NCBI GenBank assembly: GCA_034336665.1
Contig: CM067570.1
Span: 11,802,002 to 11,866,001, forward strand
DNA: 64,000 nucleotides
Direction: 5' to 3'
Source of the DNA: Luscinia megarhynchos
Lineage: Eukaryota > Chordata > Aves > Passeriformes > Turdidae
The position numbers were made by a program, and so were the translations under genes. The notes under the pieces are model-generated. The model saw nothing but the letters and a program-made list of their open reading frames with translations, was not told the origin of the DNA and made no database searches. This document shows, in pieces, positions 24,351 through 37,882 of the stretch (position 1 is the first letter of the stretch; the number at the start of each line of letters is the position of its first letter).

Positions 24351-25521
24351 AGGGATATGTGACAGCCTCAGTCGAATCACAACATTACTGGAGAATGAGG
24401 TACATCAACATGAAAATACTATGAGGGTGAGATCACCTTCTCCTCAGTCAGTTCAGCATGGGTCCTGCCAAATTCTGTGCCAGGCAGCTGCAAAAAACCC
24501 AGAAGTTTCATGTAAAAAGTGGCCACTGAACATGCCCATATGCTGCCAGTATTTTAGGTGTTGCCTACCCCCAATTACAAAAGCATCAGATCATGCTAGG
24601 TACAAAAGGGCTATGCCCAGGTACCCAGCTACAGAATCAATGTCCTGCTTGATCTGCACTGAGTTGCTTGTACAGACATGCCCCAAGTTCAATATAACCA
24701 AGACCAGTAATCAAACAGAAGTTGTGAGAAGAAAACAGAACAGTAGCTGCTTTTGCCTTGATGTGATCACACACACAGTTAGATTCCCACCGTACTGGAG
24801 AAGTTAAACCAAGATGCCAGGTAAGTGTGTAAGCATCTCACTGCACCCAAGTGCCTCTAACACAGCCACAGTTACGCTTTAAACAACACTAACTTAAAGC
24901 ATCAGCCATCAGGACAGATTTTATTATATTTAAAATATTTTATATCATTTCTCTCTAAGAAAGTCCTTCAGAACAGACAGCAACATTTTTATAACAGCAC
25001 ATGAGGACTTTTAGCTCAGGTGATGGCTTTTTCATGGTCAGACATAGCAATCCTATTTTCTCACTTCATACAGAAACATTGAAACTGCTTTCTTGGTTTT
25101 ATCCCCAAGATAATTCGGTCTGGAAAGTCTGCAGAAGATGTGTTTAACTGTTTTGAGATTATGGGAAAAGAAGGAAAATATTTTTCAATGAAAACAAATT
25201 TAAAAGGGCAGAATAGAGGGGTGAAGCCTTCAAATTCAGCATATGCCTCAACTGCTGAAGAGAAAAATCACAAGGTGGGGGAGAAGAAAAGAAAGAAAGA
25301 GTGTAAGCAGTTGTGGTGGAAAAGACACCTGAGGAAATCTTATCCTGAGTACCACAGGTATTGAGAGAGCTGTCTCCCTTTCCAGGCTTAGAGCAATGTT
25401 GAGGGAATAAGTGTAAAGAGTCTGCAACATCTTTGAAATATGCAGAGTTCTAACCTGCAAACTGCAGAGTCAGAAGCATTTTATCCTAATATTAGCAAAA
25501 AGAAGTACTGCTAAAATTCTC

Positions 25522-25539
25522 AAAAAAAAAAAAAAAAAA
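25522..25539. repeat. Poly-A tract
   Basis: Eighteen A in a row, without a recognisable retroposon body upstream. Confidence 0.9.
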
Positions 25540-26149
25540 GTCAATTCCATCACTGGCAGTTCTGCTGTGCACTGCAATTGTCCAATAGTTCAGAACAACT
25601 CAACATCACAAGTTGTAGTCATTGCATTGAAGAGTTGCAAAACCAGGAGTTAAGAGAAGAAAATATATTTATGGCATTAAAGAAAGAAAAAAATTATATA
25701 TGCTATGCTAAAAGGGTTGTTCACTAAGCATTAGACAGACACTTCATTCACTGTCAAAGAATTTGAAATACAAAGAATTGATGTATATGAAATGTAAAAT
25801 ACTGGAGGGGAGGAGGGAGGGCGAGGGATTTATCCACATATCTTTCTAAGTAGGAATAGTACCTTAGCCTCGAATATCTGATCTCAGGGTTTATGAATAA
25901 AGGTCATTAGAGGGCTTTAAGTTAGCCCCACTGCTCCCTTCAAAGTGTGAAAATTAAAATGAGCTATACGGCAAATAACCAACCCTTTTCAATAATTACT
26001 ACCATGCTACTGCATCTGGAGATATCTGAATGACATATCTCTCCATTACCAAAAGGTAACTGCATTTTCATTTTGACTAATATAATTTTAAAAACCATCA
26101 TACCAGGTGCCTTATATTTGGAAAATCTTGAAAGCTTTTAGATGTACAA

Positions 26150-26430
26150 ACACCCTTCCCACCGCTCTTGGCTTATCTTTTATTTACCCTACTGGGTATA
26201 CAACAATTGATGCTTCTTCAAAGCAAGGACTTCCCAGCTGATTAGCTGTGCTGAGCTGGCTAAGCTTATTAAAGGTGATTAATGCATTCAAGTATTTTTC
26301 CCCTCGCTTGTTAGTTCAATTTCTTGCTCATTATGCTACTGGTCTTTTTATATTAAAACAGACCACCTGGATAGCAAAGAACTTCATAATCTTGGTCCAA
26401 CAAGATCAACACCTGTTGTACATGTAATTA
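26150..26430. promoter_or_regulatory. Candidate enhancer-like conserved block
   Basis: Non-repetitive sequence with clustered words such as CAGCTGATTAGCTG (26236-26249), GTGATTAATGCATT (26275-26288) and GACCACCTGG (26363-26372), which suggest homeodomain and bHLH binding. No repeat family is recognised and no frame stays open. The call rests on motif clustering. Confidence 0.35.
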
Positions 26431-26844
26431 ATCATAAGGCAGTGCATGGCTGTATTCAGTTAAAAAGCTAAGATTATCTAATAACAGAAGCAATATAGCA
26501 TGTTGGCAATCAGCATTTGAATCCTTAAAATGCAGTTTAAAAAAAAATCAGAGAAGTGAATCAGTACAAAGGGGCTCATAATTATTCTCTCTCCATATTT
26601 AGGAGTCCATATGGGATTTGTGACGTATAAAAGTCAGCATACAATTTTCTGATGAAAAATTCAGTTCTAAAAAAATTCATATTCTTCTCAAGGCTGAGAA
26701 AAATCAAATGGTCTTTCTGTCAATGACATTTTCACTCTACAAAGAAATCAGAGAGGGTTTGGATATTTTATTACAGAAAGAAGCCAGAGGTTCAATATAG
26801 TTTACTAGTCTGAACATGGATTGAGAACCACAAAGTCCAATCAT

Positions 26845-27015
26845 ATCTCTGTCTTTAACTCACTATGTGGTTTGGCAAGTACCTTAACTACTTTGACTGT
26901 GTTTCTTCATCTGTACAATGTGGGAAAAAATACTTACTAAGTTGATTAGAATTTTACAGGATTTAATGTATGTAGCATGCTTCCAAATGGTAAAGCCTCA
27001 TATGAGTATTATTAA
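26845..27015 (+). repeat. MIR SINE (MIR1_Amn-like)
   Basis: Sense MIR backbone: 'TGGTTTGGCAAGTACCTTAA' (26869-26888), 'GTTTCTTCATCTGTACAATG' (26901-26920), 'AATACTTACTAAGTTGATTA' (26930-26949), then 'AGGATTTAATGTATGTAGC' and a terminal TATTATTAA. This is the full order of the conserved core and 3' half of amniote MIR. It is diverged and has no coding content. Confidence 0.8.
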
Positions 27016-29501
27016 CTTAGCTATGGTGCATTAAAGTGGAAAACACATGTCCTTTTTAACAGGGAAAAATCCACAAGGAAGAGATTCACTGTAAAAGATA
27101 AGACCATAAAAATTACAATTGTTTGGTTTTTTTAAAGAATTACAACAGCACAATACATACAGGAAAAATATAAGCCGTGTAAACACCAGCAAATTAATAA
27201 AGCACATTGTACAGTACACTGACAGAAAAAAAAAGTGCATCCTAATCCTAAAGCTCAGGCCATCAGCCTAATACATTTCATATGCATTTGACTGAATTTT
27301 CATACTGGAAGATTCAGCTCACTATTAAGGCAGAATGAATGAACAAGAATAAAAGGTAAATTAGATCTTATTAGCACTGTAAAGGTGGTTAAGACTCACC
27401 AAAACCAATTGTACTATGCACAATCTACAGTTAGGGGTGGGAACTGAATGGTGAGAGAAAATGCACATTAACACTAGCAGTTATGCCTTTTTCCTTCAGG
27501 TTCCTCAGGAATCAGGAGCATTGTGGGGTTTATCACATTATGACCTTCACTGAGTAAGTGCTGAGAGATTCATCCCAAGGTTGCTGGCTCCTTTATAGCT
27601 AATGGCACACGAGTCTACCACCTGCCTGAGTTAAGTTCATAAAACTCTCCTGTTAAATGTGCAGCCCACACTGCCAAGTTTAACAACCCAACTGAAAATT
27701 CATTCAAACTTATTCAGACAATACAATATTTAGTGCAAATCAGAAAAGTCCCAAGACAAAAATCTCTCCATCTTCTTGTTTGCTTGTTCTCATCCATCCC
27801 CCATCCTGCCAATTTTCTGATCTCTAAATTCTTCACTCTTTCCAATTGCTTTCCTCAAGATTTTATTGCCACCAGTAGATGAGAAGAAATGGATACAAAT
27901 TATCTTTTTAAAAAATGCATAATATACTTATGGATCTGCTGTGAACTTTTTTCTTACTTCTCTTTTACTTTGTGTGTTTTCTGTTCAAGAAAGCTAAAGA
28001 TGCACAAATACATACTTGTCTAAAAGCAAGTAGCTGATTTCAAATGGTTTGATTTCTCTCTTCCAGACTGAGAGAAAGCCTTTAGGTCATATAATACTAT
28101 AGGACATTATCATGCAAGCTGAGGCAGGCAGAAAGTCCCACCCATTCTTCCTGAACAATCCTCATTGTTACCACCTGCTCGGCACAGAACTGCAACCGGC
28201 TCATTACCACCTCTGCCAAGAGCTAAGGAAGCAAAGGAACCACTGAACACAGGTCCAATGAGAAGACAATTAGAGATACAAGTATACAAGTATCAACCAA
28301 GCTTCAGTGATACTGCAACCCACATCATTTTCATAACCTTCCATCTTGGATGAAGGGAAGGGACTGAGGAACTTACAATCAGTCTTCAGTATTAACACAC
28401 AGCAAGAATAAACTCCATCATTTTCACATTGTCCTGTTACAACTGAAAAAAGTCCTCCTAGTGACTGACATCAGCAGAGACCCTAATGCAGATGTAATGA
28501 AACAGCTTCTGATGATCATGTTGTGCCAGACACTCATAGCAAAGATCACATGTGCAGACAGACACACTCCCAAAATCTGACTGATGCAAAAAGTGTCTGG
28601 GAATCTAGACAATTCACATCAGTTTCTGCAGATGTCTCACTTGTTATCTTAAACAAAACCGTATCAAAAACCTTGGTGTGTTTAATTTACAGTTGCCAAT
28701 TTCAGCTTTTTCACTCTCAGCAAGTTGTGGCTACGCTGCCAGTTCTGTCTTCTTAATTCAATTCACTACCCGTTCAATACAAACTCACCCTTCTGTGTTT
28801 GTGAGAAATAAGCAACGTACATAACATGACAGTGCCCTGACAGTGCCTGCACTTCCTTACTCCTCTGGCCTTCTGAGGGAGCAAAAGTAACATTGCCATT
28901 CAACTCCCCCCATTCCAAGATTTTTATTAATTTTTTTTAATGCCCACTGTTACTCAATGGTTACTTTTCTTTCCTTCCTGGATATTGTCTTGCTCACCTA
29001 CGCAATATTTCTATCTCAAAGGGACTTGGGCTCTCCAGTCACCTTTGACTGTAAGCATTGCCAAGCATGCCAGGAAGCGTGGGTGGACCATGCGCAGATA
29101 ACACTCAGTTCTGGAAAGGGACACACGAGCAATTCACACACAGCCATGAATCAGTTGCACACCAAACTCCTGGTAAAACCAAACAAGACATTTGTGATAT
29201 ATTACATTAATATACTACCTTTTAAAAATACTCCCATAACATTACATATAGTAAATGTGATGATACAAGAGAGGATATGCCATTTCAAATTCTTTAAAGA
29301 GATACTGTTTCCTTTTATAGATGGAACAAGAGTTTAGATTTTCTCTGCATATTTTCCCAGACATATTTTTCCCTGTTACTGATAAACAAGGGGACAGACA
29401 AGGGGAAAGGATGAAAGATTCTTAAGAGTTTTTTATACTTTCTGCAGAAGTTTAATTTAGAAAATTTCCAGCAGATATATTTTATAGCATTAATATAGGT
29501 C
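27016..29501. other. No gene seen; AT-rich desert
   Basis: About 2.5 kb without a supportable gene. 28090-29340 is closer to average composition. A 126-codon frame at 28957-29337 has no recognisable domain. Confidence 0.45.
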
Positions 29502-29506
29502 TAATA

Positions 29507-29582
<76 letters not shown>
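29502..29582. repeat. Long TAA trinucleotide microsatellite
   Basis: About 25 almost perfect TAA units, interrupted only at the left end. The preceding 'AGCATTAATATAGGTCTAATAAA' resembles the end of an L2/MIR-type tail, which normally finishes in a few TAA or AAT units. The microsatellite may therefore have grown from a retroposon tail. A tract this long and pure should be length-polymorphic. Confidence 0.95.
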
Positions 29583-29583
<1 letters not shown>

Positions 29584-32500
29584 CCTTTGCTTTTAAAGAA
29601 GAACTTCTGGAATAATAACTGTTTAATTCCACTGTCCAAGCCAGCCTCCTTGTATTTACACAGTCTCTGGATAGCTCATTCCCACCTTTGATTTGATATG
29701 GTACTTCCCTTTATTTCCTAAACTGCCCTGAACCAGAAAATAAAATCCTACCAACTTTCCTGCCCTGTTAACTAGCCTGAAGACTCTCTCCCAATTACCA
29801 TCTCATCTAATCTTCCCACTGAACAACTCCCACCTGCTGCTCACAAAACACGCCAGCTCCTACTTTCATGCACCTGAAGCTACAAGAATCTTCTGCCCAA
29901 GCTGCAGATTGAATGCCAGACAAAACGATGTGGTTGTAATGATGCAATTGCCTGTATGGATGGATGGCAGAGGGGAATGCTGAAGAGGTAGAACACCTTA
30001 CAGCTGTGAAGCCCAGCTCCAAAGCAGACCAGCCTTGCAGTGCCTGTAATTCTGCCATCCATGGGATGATTGCTTGGGGTGGGTTGGAAGAGAAGGCAGA
30101 GCTGCCAGCGCAGCCGACTCGGGGATGGCTCTGCAAACCACCAGCCGTCACAGTTGCCATTATGGCCTGGGGATTCAGCAGAGGCATCAAGGACTGAGCT
30201 ACTCCTTCATTTTACAGATGGTTCATTAACTGGGTGGAAGCACATGAGAGCACTTGGAGAGCAATAGGAAGAGGCAAGGGGCAGGAGAATTAGACAAAAG
30301 TTGTTTGGCAGCAGCTTCCAGATGAACTAAAAATCACACACAGCAAAAATAGCAAGGGTGTATTTGCCAGCTGAGAGTGGCCACATGCCAAGTTTGAGGT
30401 CTTAAAAATTAACTGCTTTTGAACTATACAAGAACAACAACAACAAAGATCTCTTATTTAAGCTCAAAAGATTTTTCATGCCTATCTAAGCTACTAATGA
30501 GGAAAAAGGAGGAAAGAAAGAGACAATATCTTCAGGCTGGGGCTGAGAATCAGAAGAGTCAACCCCTAAGCAATATGTTTGATTATATATTAATATTAGG
30601 GTCTTAATTACACTAAACAAAAATGAAACATCCATTTCAACTTCCCTGATAAATAATTCACATACACATACAGAAACCTAAGGAGTTCTCACATATCCTT
30701 ACTCAAACTATCCCTCAAAACCAGTTTTTAGGCAGATCCTCTCAGGTCCAAGAATATCAAGGATCAATGAGAGCATTCCCCAACAATTAAGTATCCGAAA
30801 ACTCACTTGGAAATCAGCCCTCACAAAACTTCATATTTGCCAATTTTTTTGTACTGCTTATCACACACCCCTACTTAAACACAAAAAAGTACCTGTACAA
30901 CATTCAGAGCTTTACTTTCAAAGACTAAGGGCGGTGTCAAAAGCTGATACCTTTCAAATGTAAGAAATTGTACAGAGTCACACAGGAATTCCAAAAACAG
31001 CTTAGGAACCAGGACCTCGGCTTTCTCTTTTCTGCTCCTTCTCCCCACATTTTTTTTTTTATTATTTCATAGTTACAAATTACTTATGTCTATTTTTACA
31101 TTTATATCACAAAATTATGACATTATGTTTATACATTTGCCCTTCAGAAGCCTAAACTTCAGATAACTGATATCATAAATGCTCAGATCAAAGCAGATGT
31201 ATGGCTTGAAATATGGAAAGCTACTGAAAATTTTCACTGTGACATTTTTTCCCCCTTATAAGCAAACACACAATTTATCTATCATATATAAATAAAAAAT
31301 TTTAACATCTTGAATTGCTGACCCCATAAGAGAATTCCCCAGCAGCTTCTCTTATAAAGATGTTGCAGAGCCCTTTCCATTTCTACTTTCAGTAAATTTT
31401 TCAAGCATTCAAGACAACATTTTGGATGCTCAGCTGTGATTACTTTGCTAAAATGTAATGCTACATACATTAACGAGTTTAATTCTTGGAACGCAAAAAT
31501 GGTTTCTCTTTCTTTCTAGCCATAATTTGACAGTGAAAATTGCGAATTCACCTCTCTGCCAAAATAAGTTTACCTTCCAACCAAGCAGGGCATTTCTTCC
31601 ACAGGAAACCATGAATGAACAAACTATGAAAAATGAAAGTTGGCAGGAAGCCTTTCTGAACTTATGTGCTTCCTGACCCTGCCAGAGAGAGTTAAGCTAG
31701 GTCAATATGCAACTGGGAGAGGAAGGAAGGGATGGGGTGGTTCCAGAAGTGCAGTCTCCTTTCTCCACAGCCAGCAGCAAAGCAGTGCTCCTACAACACA
31801 TTTTTGAAGATCACTGTGTTGGAGCTGTTTGCGATAGTCAAATATTTCATTTTTCACTTTCATGAGCCCATAGATGCAAGCACGGGTGCCCAAGCCAGCT
31901 TCTACTCTGCCTGGATTTCTCTAGCACATAGTTGATATTCTGCTCAAAAATGATGTGCATGTTGCAACTGCACGACCTACCCTAGCACTGGCTGCATTTC
32001 AAAACTAAGCAACAGGAGACATCTCAAAAACCCAGTAATGTGAAGCTTCAGCAGTCCTTGACACTTTCTGGTTTTGGACAGCTTTCAAATGCAAGACTCC
32101 TGGTCATACCCTGGAAAGAATGGATGAATTCTGGAAGTAGAATTCTTCCCTTTCTATAACCTTTTCCCCTTGTTACAGCATATACAGGGTGTCTTCTCTG
32201 CTTTCTTCCTATCTAAATTGAGATTTCTATCCCTTAAATATCTACTTCACAAACACACATGACTTTTCAGCACATCCCTGCCTCCTCCAGCTCTGACACC
32301 CACTTCATTGCAAGCATGACACAGACGTTTAAGGCAAGAGTATACGGGTGCAGTGGGGACAAGAGGCACACCCTAAATCTCACAAGCAGGATGGAGACCT
32401 GCTCCTGAGATCCTTTTTCCCCTAACCATGAAGGACTACACCCCAGAAAGCTTTCAGAGCTTTCCAGAAATGGCCAGAAATGGCACAGGGCTGTACACCA

Positions 32501-35500
32501 CTCAGAAGTCAAAGGAACATTTTGATTTCCCACATAACTGACTTGACCTGTGTTGCCCACAATTGCAGACTTTGTCAGCTGACTTGGTTGTCACTTTTAA
32601 TTATATATTTGTTGTGGAGAAGAAAAACAGGACTTCGTTCTCACACATCTCTGGTCCTATCATATCAGAGCACTTATCTCTTACCCTGTGCTTACCTAGG
32701 CTGCAAGCTAAATATTCAGAGGAATGATTTCTTCAGGGTTATACCTCCTCAAGAGCTCAATATTTCCTAGCAGTGTACATTTCTAATGAAATTAATGAGA
32801 TGGTTTTGAAGTTGCCTATGAGAAAGCTAGAATCTCACCAATTAAAACTTGCCGAACTGGGACTGTGGTGACTTATGACCAATGTGGAAACTGCCACTAC
32901 TTGCTATGCAACCTTCTTTCATTAATGTAAATGCATACATTTGAACCATAGGTTTATTACCAGGAACAACTGCATAGGCAGAACATTTCACTCTTTTTCA
33001 CTGCCTCAACTGAAACTACCTAAAGAAAAAATTTCTTAGAGCAGGTCAGCATTTAGAGAAAATCCATAGCCTCATCAGGCAACTTAATAAATGTTGGAGA
33101 AGAAGAAATAAGTAACATGAAGACATAATTTATGGAAGAGGATTATAATCTTCTCTCTTCACTATTCTCTCAAGGAGTATTTCCATGTATTTGGGAACTA
33201 TGGACCTCAAAGTACTGCAGCAACTTGCAAGTCAACATCTCCAAGGCTTGGCCACCTCAGTCAGAAGTTTAACCTTCTAAAAAAGCAACACCACACTTGT
33301 TTTGTGTTTAGCAAGTCCCCAGAAAGCCATCGTTGTTATAATGTGGAATAACCATGGCTAAATATAGTTTTGAGATGAATTTAGGACATGTTTCCCAATA
33401 TTTTGCCCCAACGCCACTCCTGAGTAGTGTGAAAGAGATATAAGTAAGTTATCTTCAGCTTGGTTGTGCCAATATGGTAACTCTTGCCTCCTCTACAGCT
33501 CATACAATAATTTTGAAATATAAGAAATTTGAGGATTTCCCTTTCCCCACAGTCACTTCCCACATAAATATTCTAAGACCCTACCACTGGGACAAAGTAT
33601 CAGACACCCAAAAGTGGCATATGGCAAGCAGTATTGCCTGGATGAGGGGAGAACAAGGTGGGCTAAAGCACAGCTTCATGGACACCTTGGATGACAGCAG
33701 GGGAATCCCCCAGACTGACATTATTTTAAACAGCGTCAATCTCTGAAAACATCTCAGCAACCACCTGATGAAGAAATGTTCACATCATGAGAATGTAGCT
33801 GCTCTCTGCCACCACTTAAATGCACTTGTCCAAGCATTAACCTGATGACCAATTCCCCTTCTTGGCAGGAAACTAACACACTTCCCAGGTATGGAAGGAG
33901 TTTTCTGATATACCCTCAAGATTTTCTAGCTTCTTTTTTGCAGGTTTCTTTCTTTTATCTTAATTACGTAGCATCCATTAGACTGTTTTCTTGCTAGAAT
34001 AAAACACACCATTTACTGAGGAAGTTTTAGTCCATTGCAAGTTGCCCACAGTCACGTTTGCAGTTTTCTCAGCAAATTCCTTACGTGAAAAATAATCACA
34101 CCCGTAGGCGGCTTGTGTGCAGATTGTTCAGCAACTGATACTTAAGTCTTGTTGGTCAGTTTGAGCAGATCAATTTTTGCCTTTTTGTTTTGGAAAGGAA
34201 ATGTTTCTTTTAAAAAACAGATTAAAGGGGAATCATGCATATTCACAAGTTCACAGTTTGTTCATAATGAATATTTTATACCAAAAAATTCCGCTCCAAC
34301 CATTCATCTAAGCTTAATGATAAAATGAGCCCTTTGAACAAACAGACAAGGGCATTCTCCAAGAGCAGGTGAGAACTGAAGCGCAGGTCAGTTACATGGC
34401 AAAGGTAAATTTATTCTCTGAACAACAAGAAGCCAAACTTCCAGAGGAACTTCGGTTTCCTCTGAAGAACCTCATTTTATTTGCTATCAGCTTGCAGCTA
34501 CAAGGTTAGGCCAAAGAGATGCACTCAGATTTTGAGATCACTTTGAAAGCTTTTTTTATTTTCCTAGCCTTCCTTTTCATCTCAGTTCCAACCTCAAATA
34601 TGCAAGTGTTCTCCCATATGCTCTGCATTCCACTTTTATAAAGCAGGTATTTCAGTTGTGGATTAAATGTTAATACTACATGATCATTCATGTAGAGTAT
34701 GCACATATAAAAAATATGTTGTTGTTCATTTATCAGCAGTCAGTTAAGTCTGTAAAATATGAGGCAATCCCTTAAGGCTCCAGGAAAGTTCTGCTGTGCT
34801 CTGATATGGCAACATAATGTTTTTGTTGTATCCTGGTAGACAGGGAAGATGTTTCATTGACAGCAAAAGGCTGGTAGTGGTTACACCTTTCAGCCGAAGG
34901 CTGATCAGAACGGAGTATCTGTCCTTATCTGGAATCATCAGTTGTAAAGATTTCAAGCATACATGTAATTTTTATGCAATTTGAGCCTTAGCTTGTAGCT
35001 ATTTTAGCATTGAAAAAATACCCTTTAAAGTGGATTATTTGCAAGGTGGCAGCTGATCAGAAAGCTAGATGTATCCCACAAAAAAACCAAACAAAAAACA
35101 AAACAAGCAAAAAACAGGGACAAATAGTTCCCAGCAAAGGTCAGCTTCCTGACCACATGAATGAGATACACCACCACAGAGCAATTCCTATTGCATAAGT
35201 CAGTTTTAAGAAGATTGCCTTGCTGTTGTCAGGGGATGTGCGACAGATTCACGATTTTCTGCGCTTGACAGCCAGAGTACTTGTCACTTAGTTCCATCTG
35301 GTAGAGAGATAACATTTCATTAATGTTCATGCTTAACCTTATAGCTCAGAGCTTTGACTCTGCAAAGTCCTGAGCATCATTGAAAAGGTGCTGAACACTA
35401 AGCACCCAACTAATTTGGCAGGTTTCAGCTGCCTGCAGGATCAAACCCTGACTTTTCTTAGGAAAGATATGGTATTTCCTCCCCCTGCCTCACTCCTGGA

Positions 35501-35939
35501 TTCTTTCCATTTTAAAACTCTCTCACAGAAGAGAGTTAAAAATCCATTGTAATTGGCCAGGTTGCCATTTTCAATACAGATGGTGCAAAATAACTTTACA
35601 AAAATATGACTTGCTGAGCCAACTGGACAGGAGATGTCAGTGAATATTAAATAAATGCTTACAGGTCTCTTGGGCAGCAGGTTATATATTTTTGTGGCTT
35701 CAGCAAATCAAATCCTTCAGTCCTGTCACCGCATTTAGTATGGATTATCCTAGGCCTGGACATTTGGAAACAAATTAAGAAAACAGAGCCAGGATTCCCT
35801 GGTTCCCTCCCCATTCTGCCATGGGCTTTGGCTCTGCCTCCATGCACAGACCCCAGGTTGTCACAGAAACCCAATGCAGGACTAGCTGATCCACCCACAT
35901 ACAAACTATCCCCTAAACAGGCTTCCCTCACAGGAATAT
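29583..35939. other. No gene seen; desert with minor features
   Basis: About 6.4 kb without a supportable gene. 29807-30197 is GC-richer, with overlapping frames on both strands that look like chance. 30205-30265 has a weak antisense MIR-like phrase ('TTCATTTTACAGATGGTTCA'). 34085-34200 and 35225-35285 are non-repetitive, retain CpGs and could be small conserved elements. 35080-35120 is an A-rich AAAC-type simple stretch. Confidence 0.45.
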
Positions 35940-36115
35940 AGTCTGATTCTGACCTTGGTCAAGTCACTTAACCTCTGCTAATCCACCTGTGAAATGGAAC
36001 TAATGAAATACAGGGGTATTGTCAGGCTTAATTATTTAATACCCTTTCAGGTACCTAGAGATCCTTGTGGGAGAGGCAGTGTACAGCTGCACAGCATTAT
36101 TATTTTATTAAATGA
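35940..36115 (+). repeat. MIR SINE (MIR1_Amn-like)
   Basis: The clearest MIR in the window. It has 'TGACCTTGGTCAAGTCACTT' (35950-35969), 'AACCTCTGCTAATCCACCTG' (35970-35989) and 'GTGAAATGGAACTAATGAAA' (35990-36009). The 3' half follows with 'AGGCTTAATTATTTAATACC', 'TAGAGATCCTTGTGG' and a TATTATTTTATTAAA end. The 'GAGATCCTT' word and TATTATT end match the amniote (bird/reptile) variant better than mammalian MIR. Confidence 0.85.
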
Positions 36116-37840
36116 AGTACCTATCAGTATTTCACCCTCAGCAGAATGACTGCTGAGACTGAATTGCCTCTTCACATTAGTTGTACGCCTTGATGAACAA
36201 AAATGCATTAAGAAGTGGTGTCAAGGGAAATGAACTTATGCTTCACCCAGCACTTCTGCAAAATGATGTCACCAAATCTTTGAAATGTAGCTTATTTGAG
36301 TTTCTGAGGAAGGGGCTGCAGTTAACCCCCAATTTGGGGGACAGCCTGGGTAGGAGAGGCTCACTGTTTCCTGTAAACAAAGAGCAGATGAGCAGGAAGA
36401 GTTTCTGGTAGTGTCTTGGCTGTGGTCAGGTTTTCCAATCTGATAGCGGTCCAAATAAACTCCTGATCCATTAAAAGGAAGAATGGACACAGTCTAAAAC
36501 TCAAACGTCATTAATGCACAGCATCTGAGAAAACAAAGACTTCTTGGACAATAAGTTACCCAAATTACAGCCACACATGCTGCAGGGGGAAGGACAGATG
36601 GTACAAGAACTAGAGATACAAGAAACAGATTTGTGACCACAAGGAAAAAGAATCAGGAGACATTTTTACCCAGCTAGAAATATCCAATATTTAGCAAAGC
36701 AAATACCAAGGAATCCTTCTTGAGGGGAACAAAAAAGAAAGACTGAGGGGTCAGAGAGAAAAAAAAAAATCTTTATCATAGGAATTAAGCAGCTATGAAA
36801 GGAGGCCTTTCAGCTTTCCTAAAAGGGCAAGTAATCCTCAAGGACTCCACAGTAGGAAATACAGAAAGAAAATTGAGCAACGTGCACAAGGACAACAGGC
36901 TGGTATGTTCCCTCCCCGAAACACAACCATGAGACAGAGGCAAAACTGAGTGGGAGGATGAAGTCACCTGGCAAATCTCCACTGGTGATGATACCTTTGG
37001 AATAAGTGGCACAGCATCCCGTTGTATTACATGGCTTATATAAGACTTCAGGGAAATGTAAAGCCCAGATGGGGGAATCTTAGTCCACATTGTTTTAGAC
37101 CACCAAAACACATCAGGGAGCAGGATGATTTAATCCTTGAACACTTGTTAAATGTTCAGAATTAAAAATTGCATTACATGATTTTAGTTTGCTGGAAGCC
37201 CTCACAGATTGTAATGAGACATTTCTGAAAATCACAGGTAATATTTAACACAACATCCATGCATTAAAACCTTTACACATGGACTTTCTATTTTATATTT
37301 GCTATGTTTTTAAGAGTTCAAAATAAATTAGTTGCCAAACCACATATCAGCAGTCCCTAAAAGGACTATTTTGGACCCAAACTCATTCAACAACAGTGCA
37401 GGCAGCCCACAGCCAGTAGTACTGCTAAAGTTTTGTTTCAAAAGACAGGGATAATGCTTAGTAGATGCTAGAGATACAAAGGAAAGTCTGAATTTTTAAT
37501 GAGGAACTAATGAGTAGGCCATAAAGCCAATGCTGCTTCCTCAAAGAAGTCAAAACAATTTCTGCTGTTTCTGCAGTGTTACTGACAATTTAACCACCTC
37601 CATCTAGCAACCAGCCTTCAATATTCTTAAAGTTTATTCTTACGCATGTGAACTACAAAGATGAAGTGCTTCCCATTAGAAATGAAGATTTCCAACATTT
37701 TCTGTTGATGGGGAAGAACATTCATTATTTAAAACTGTTAACCAATGTTTCTTAGTGAATAGGTCCAGATAATTAATAACTAAAAATACCAAAAATAGTC
37801 AGCTGAAAAATGTCTTACTGATGTTCTTGTTATTTTTTAG
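36116..37840. other. No gene seen upstream of candidate microexon
   Basis: About 1.7 kb of mixed unique sequence with a 108-codon minus-strand frame (36785-37111) that has no recognisable domain. The last 30 bp form the polypyrimidine and branch-point region of the candidate microexon at 37841. Confidence 0.4.
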
Positions 37841-37882
37841 AGTGGAACATCAAACCAGTTCCAGAAGATCTCAAAGATAAGG
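37841..37882 (+). other. Candidate 42-nt microexon
   Basis: A branch-point-like TTACTGAT lies about 20 nt before a strong acceptor (TTCTTGTTATTTTTTAG). The segment is followed by a consensus donor (AGG, then GTAAGTAAG). The 42 nt are a multiple of three, so inclusion would keep frame. Two frames are open: phase 1 gives WNIKPVPEDLKDK, phase 0 gives SGTSNQFQKISKIR. I recognise neither peptide. Both splice sites, the size and the symmetry are as expected for a real cassette exon, but RNA evidence is needed. If real, the surrounding sequence is intron. Confidence 0.3.

Larger units (their letters stand above)
22621..26149. other. No gene seen; mixed desert sequence
   Basis: About 3.5 kb without a supportable gene. 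23750-24830 is less AT-rich and contains the p53-like site (separate entry). A frame of 128 codons at 24421-24807 lacks any recognisable domain, though a donor-like CAGGTAAGT lies shortly after it at 24818-24826. A poly-A run is at 25522-25539. A G-rich tract at 25807-25827 has four runs of G and meets the quadruplex criterion. Confidence 0.45.

Noticed and set aside
24421..24826. Coding exon ending at the CAGGTAAGT near 24821
   Set aside because: The frame stops before the donor, no acceptor is convincing and the peptide has no recognisable domain.
29502..29582. CRISPR-like or other spaced array
   Set aside because: Pure trinucleotide repeat with no spacers. The genome is a vertebrate one.
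30205..30265. Seventh MIR copy, antisense
   Set aside because: Only one phrase (TTCATTTTACAGATGGTTCA) fits. The rest does not follow the MIR order.
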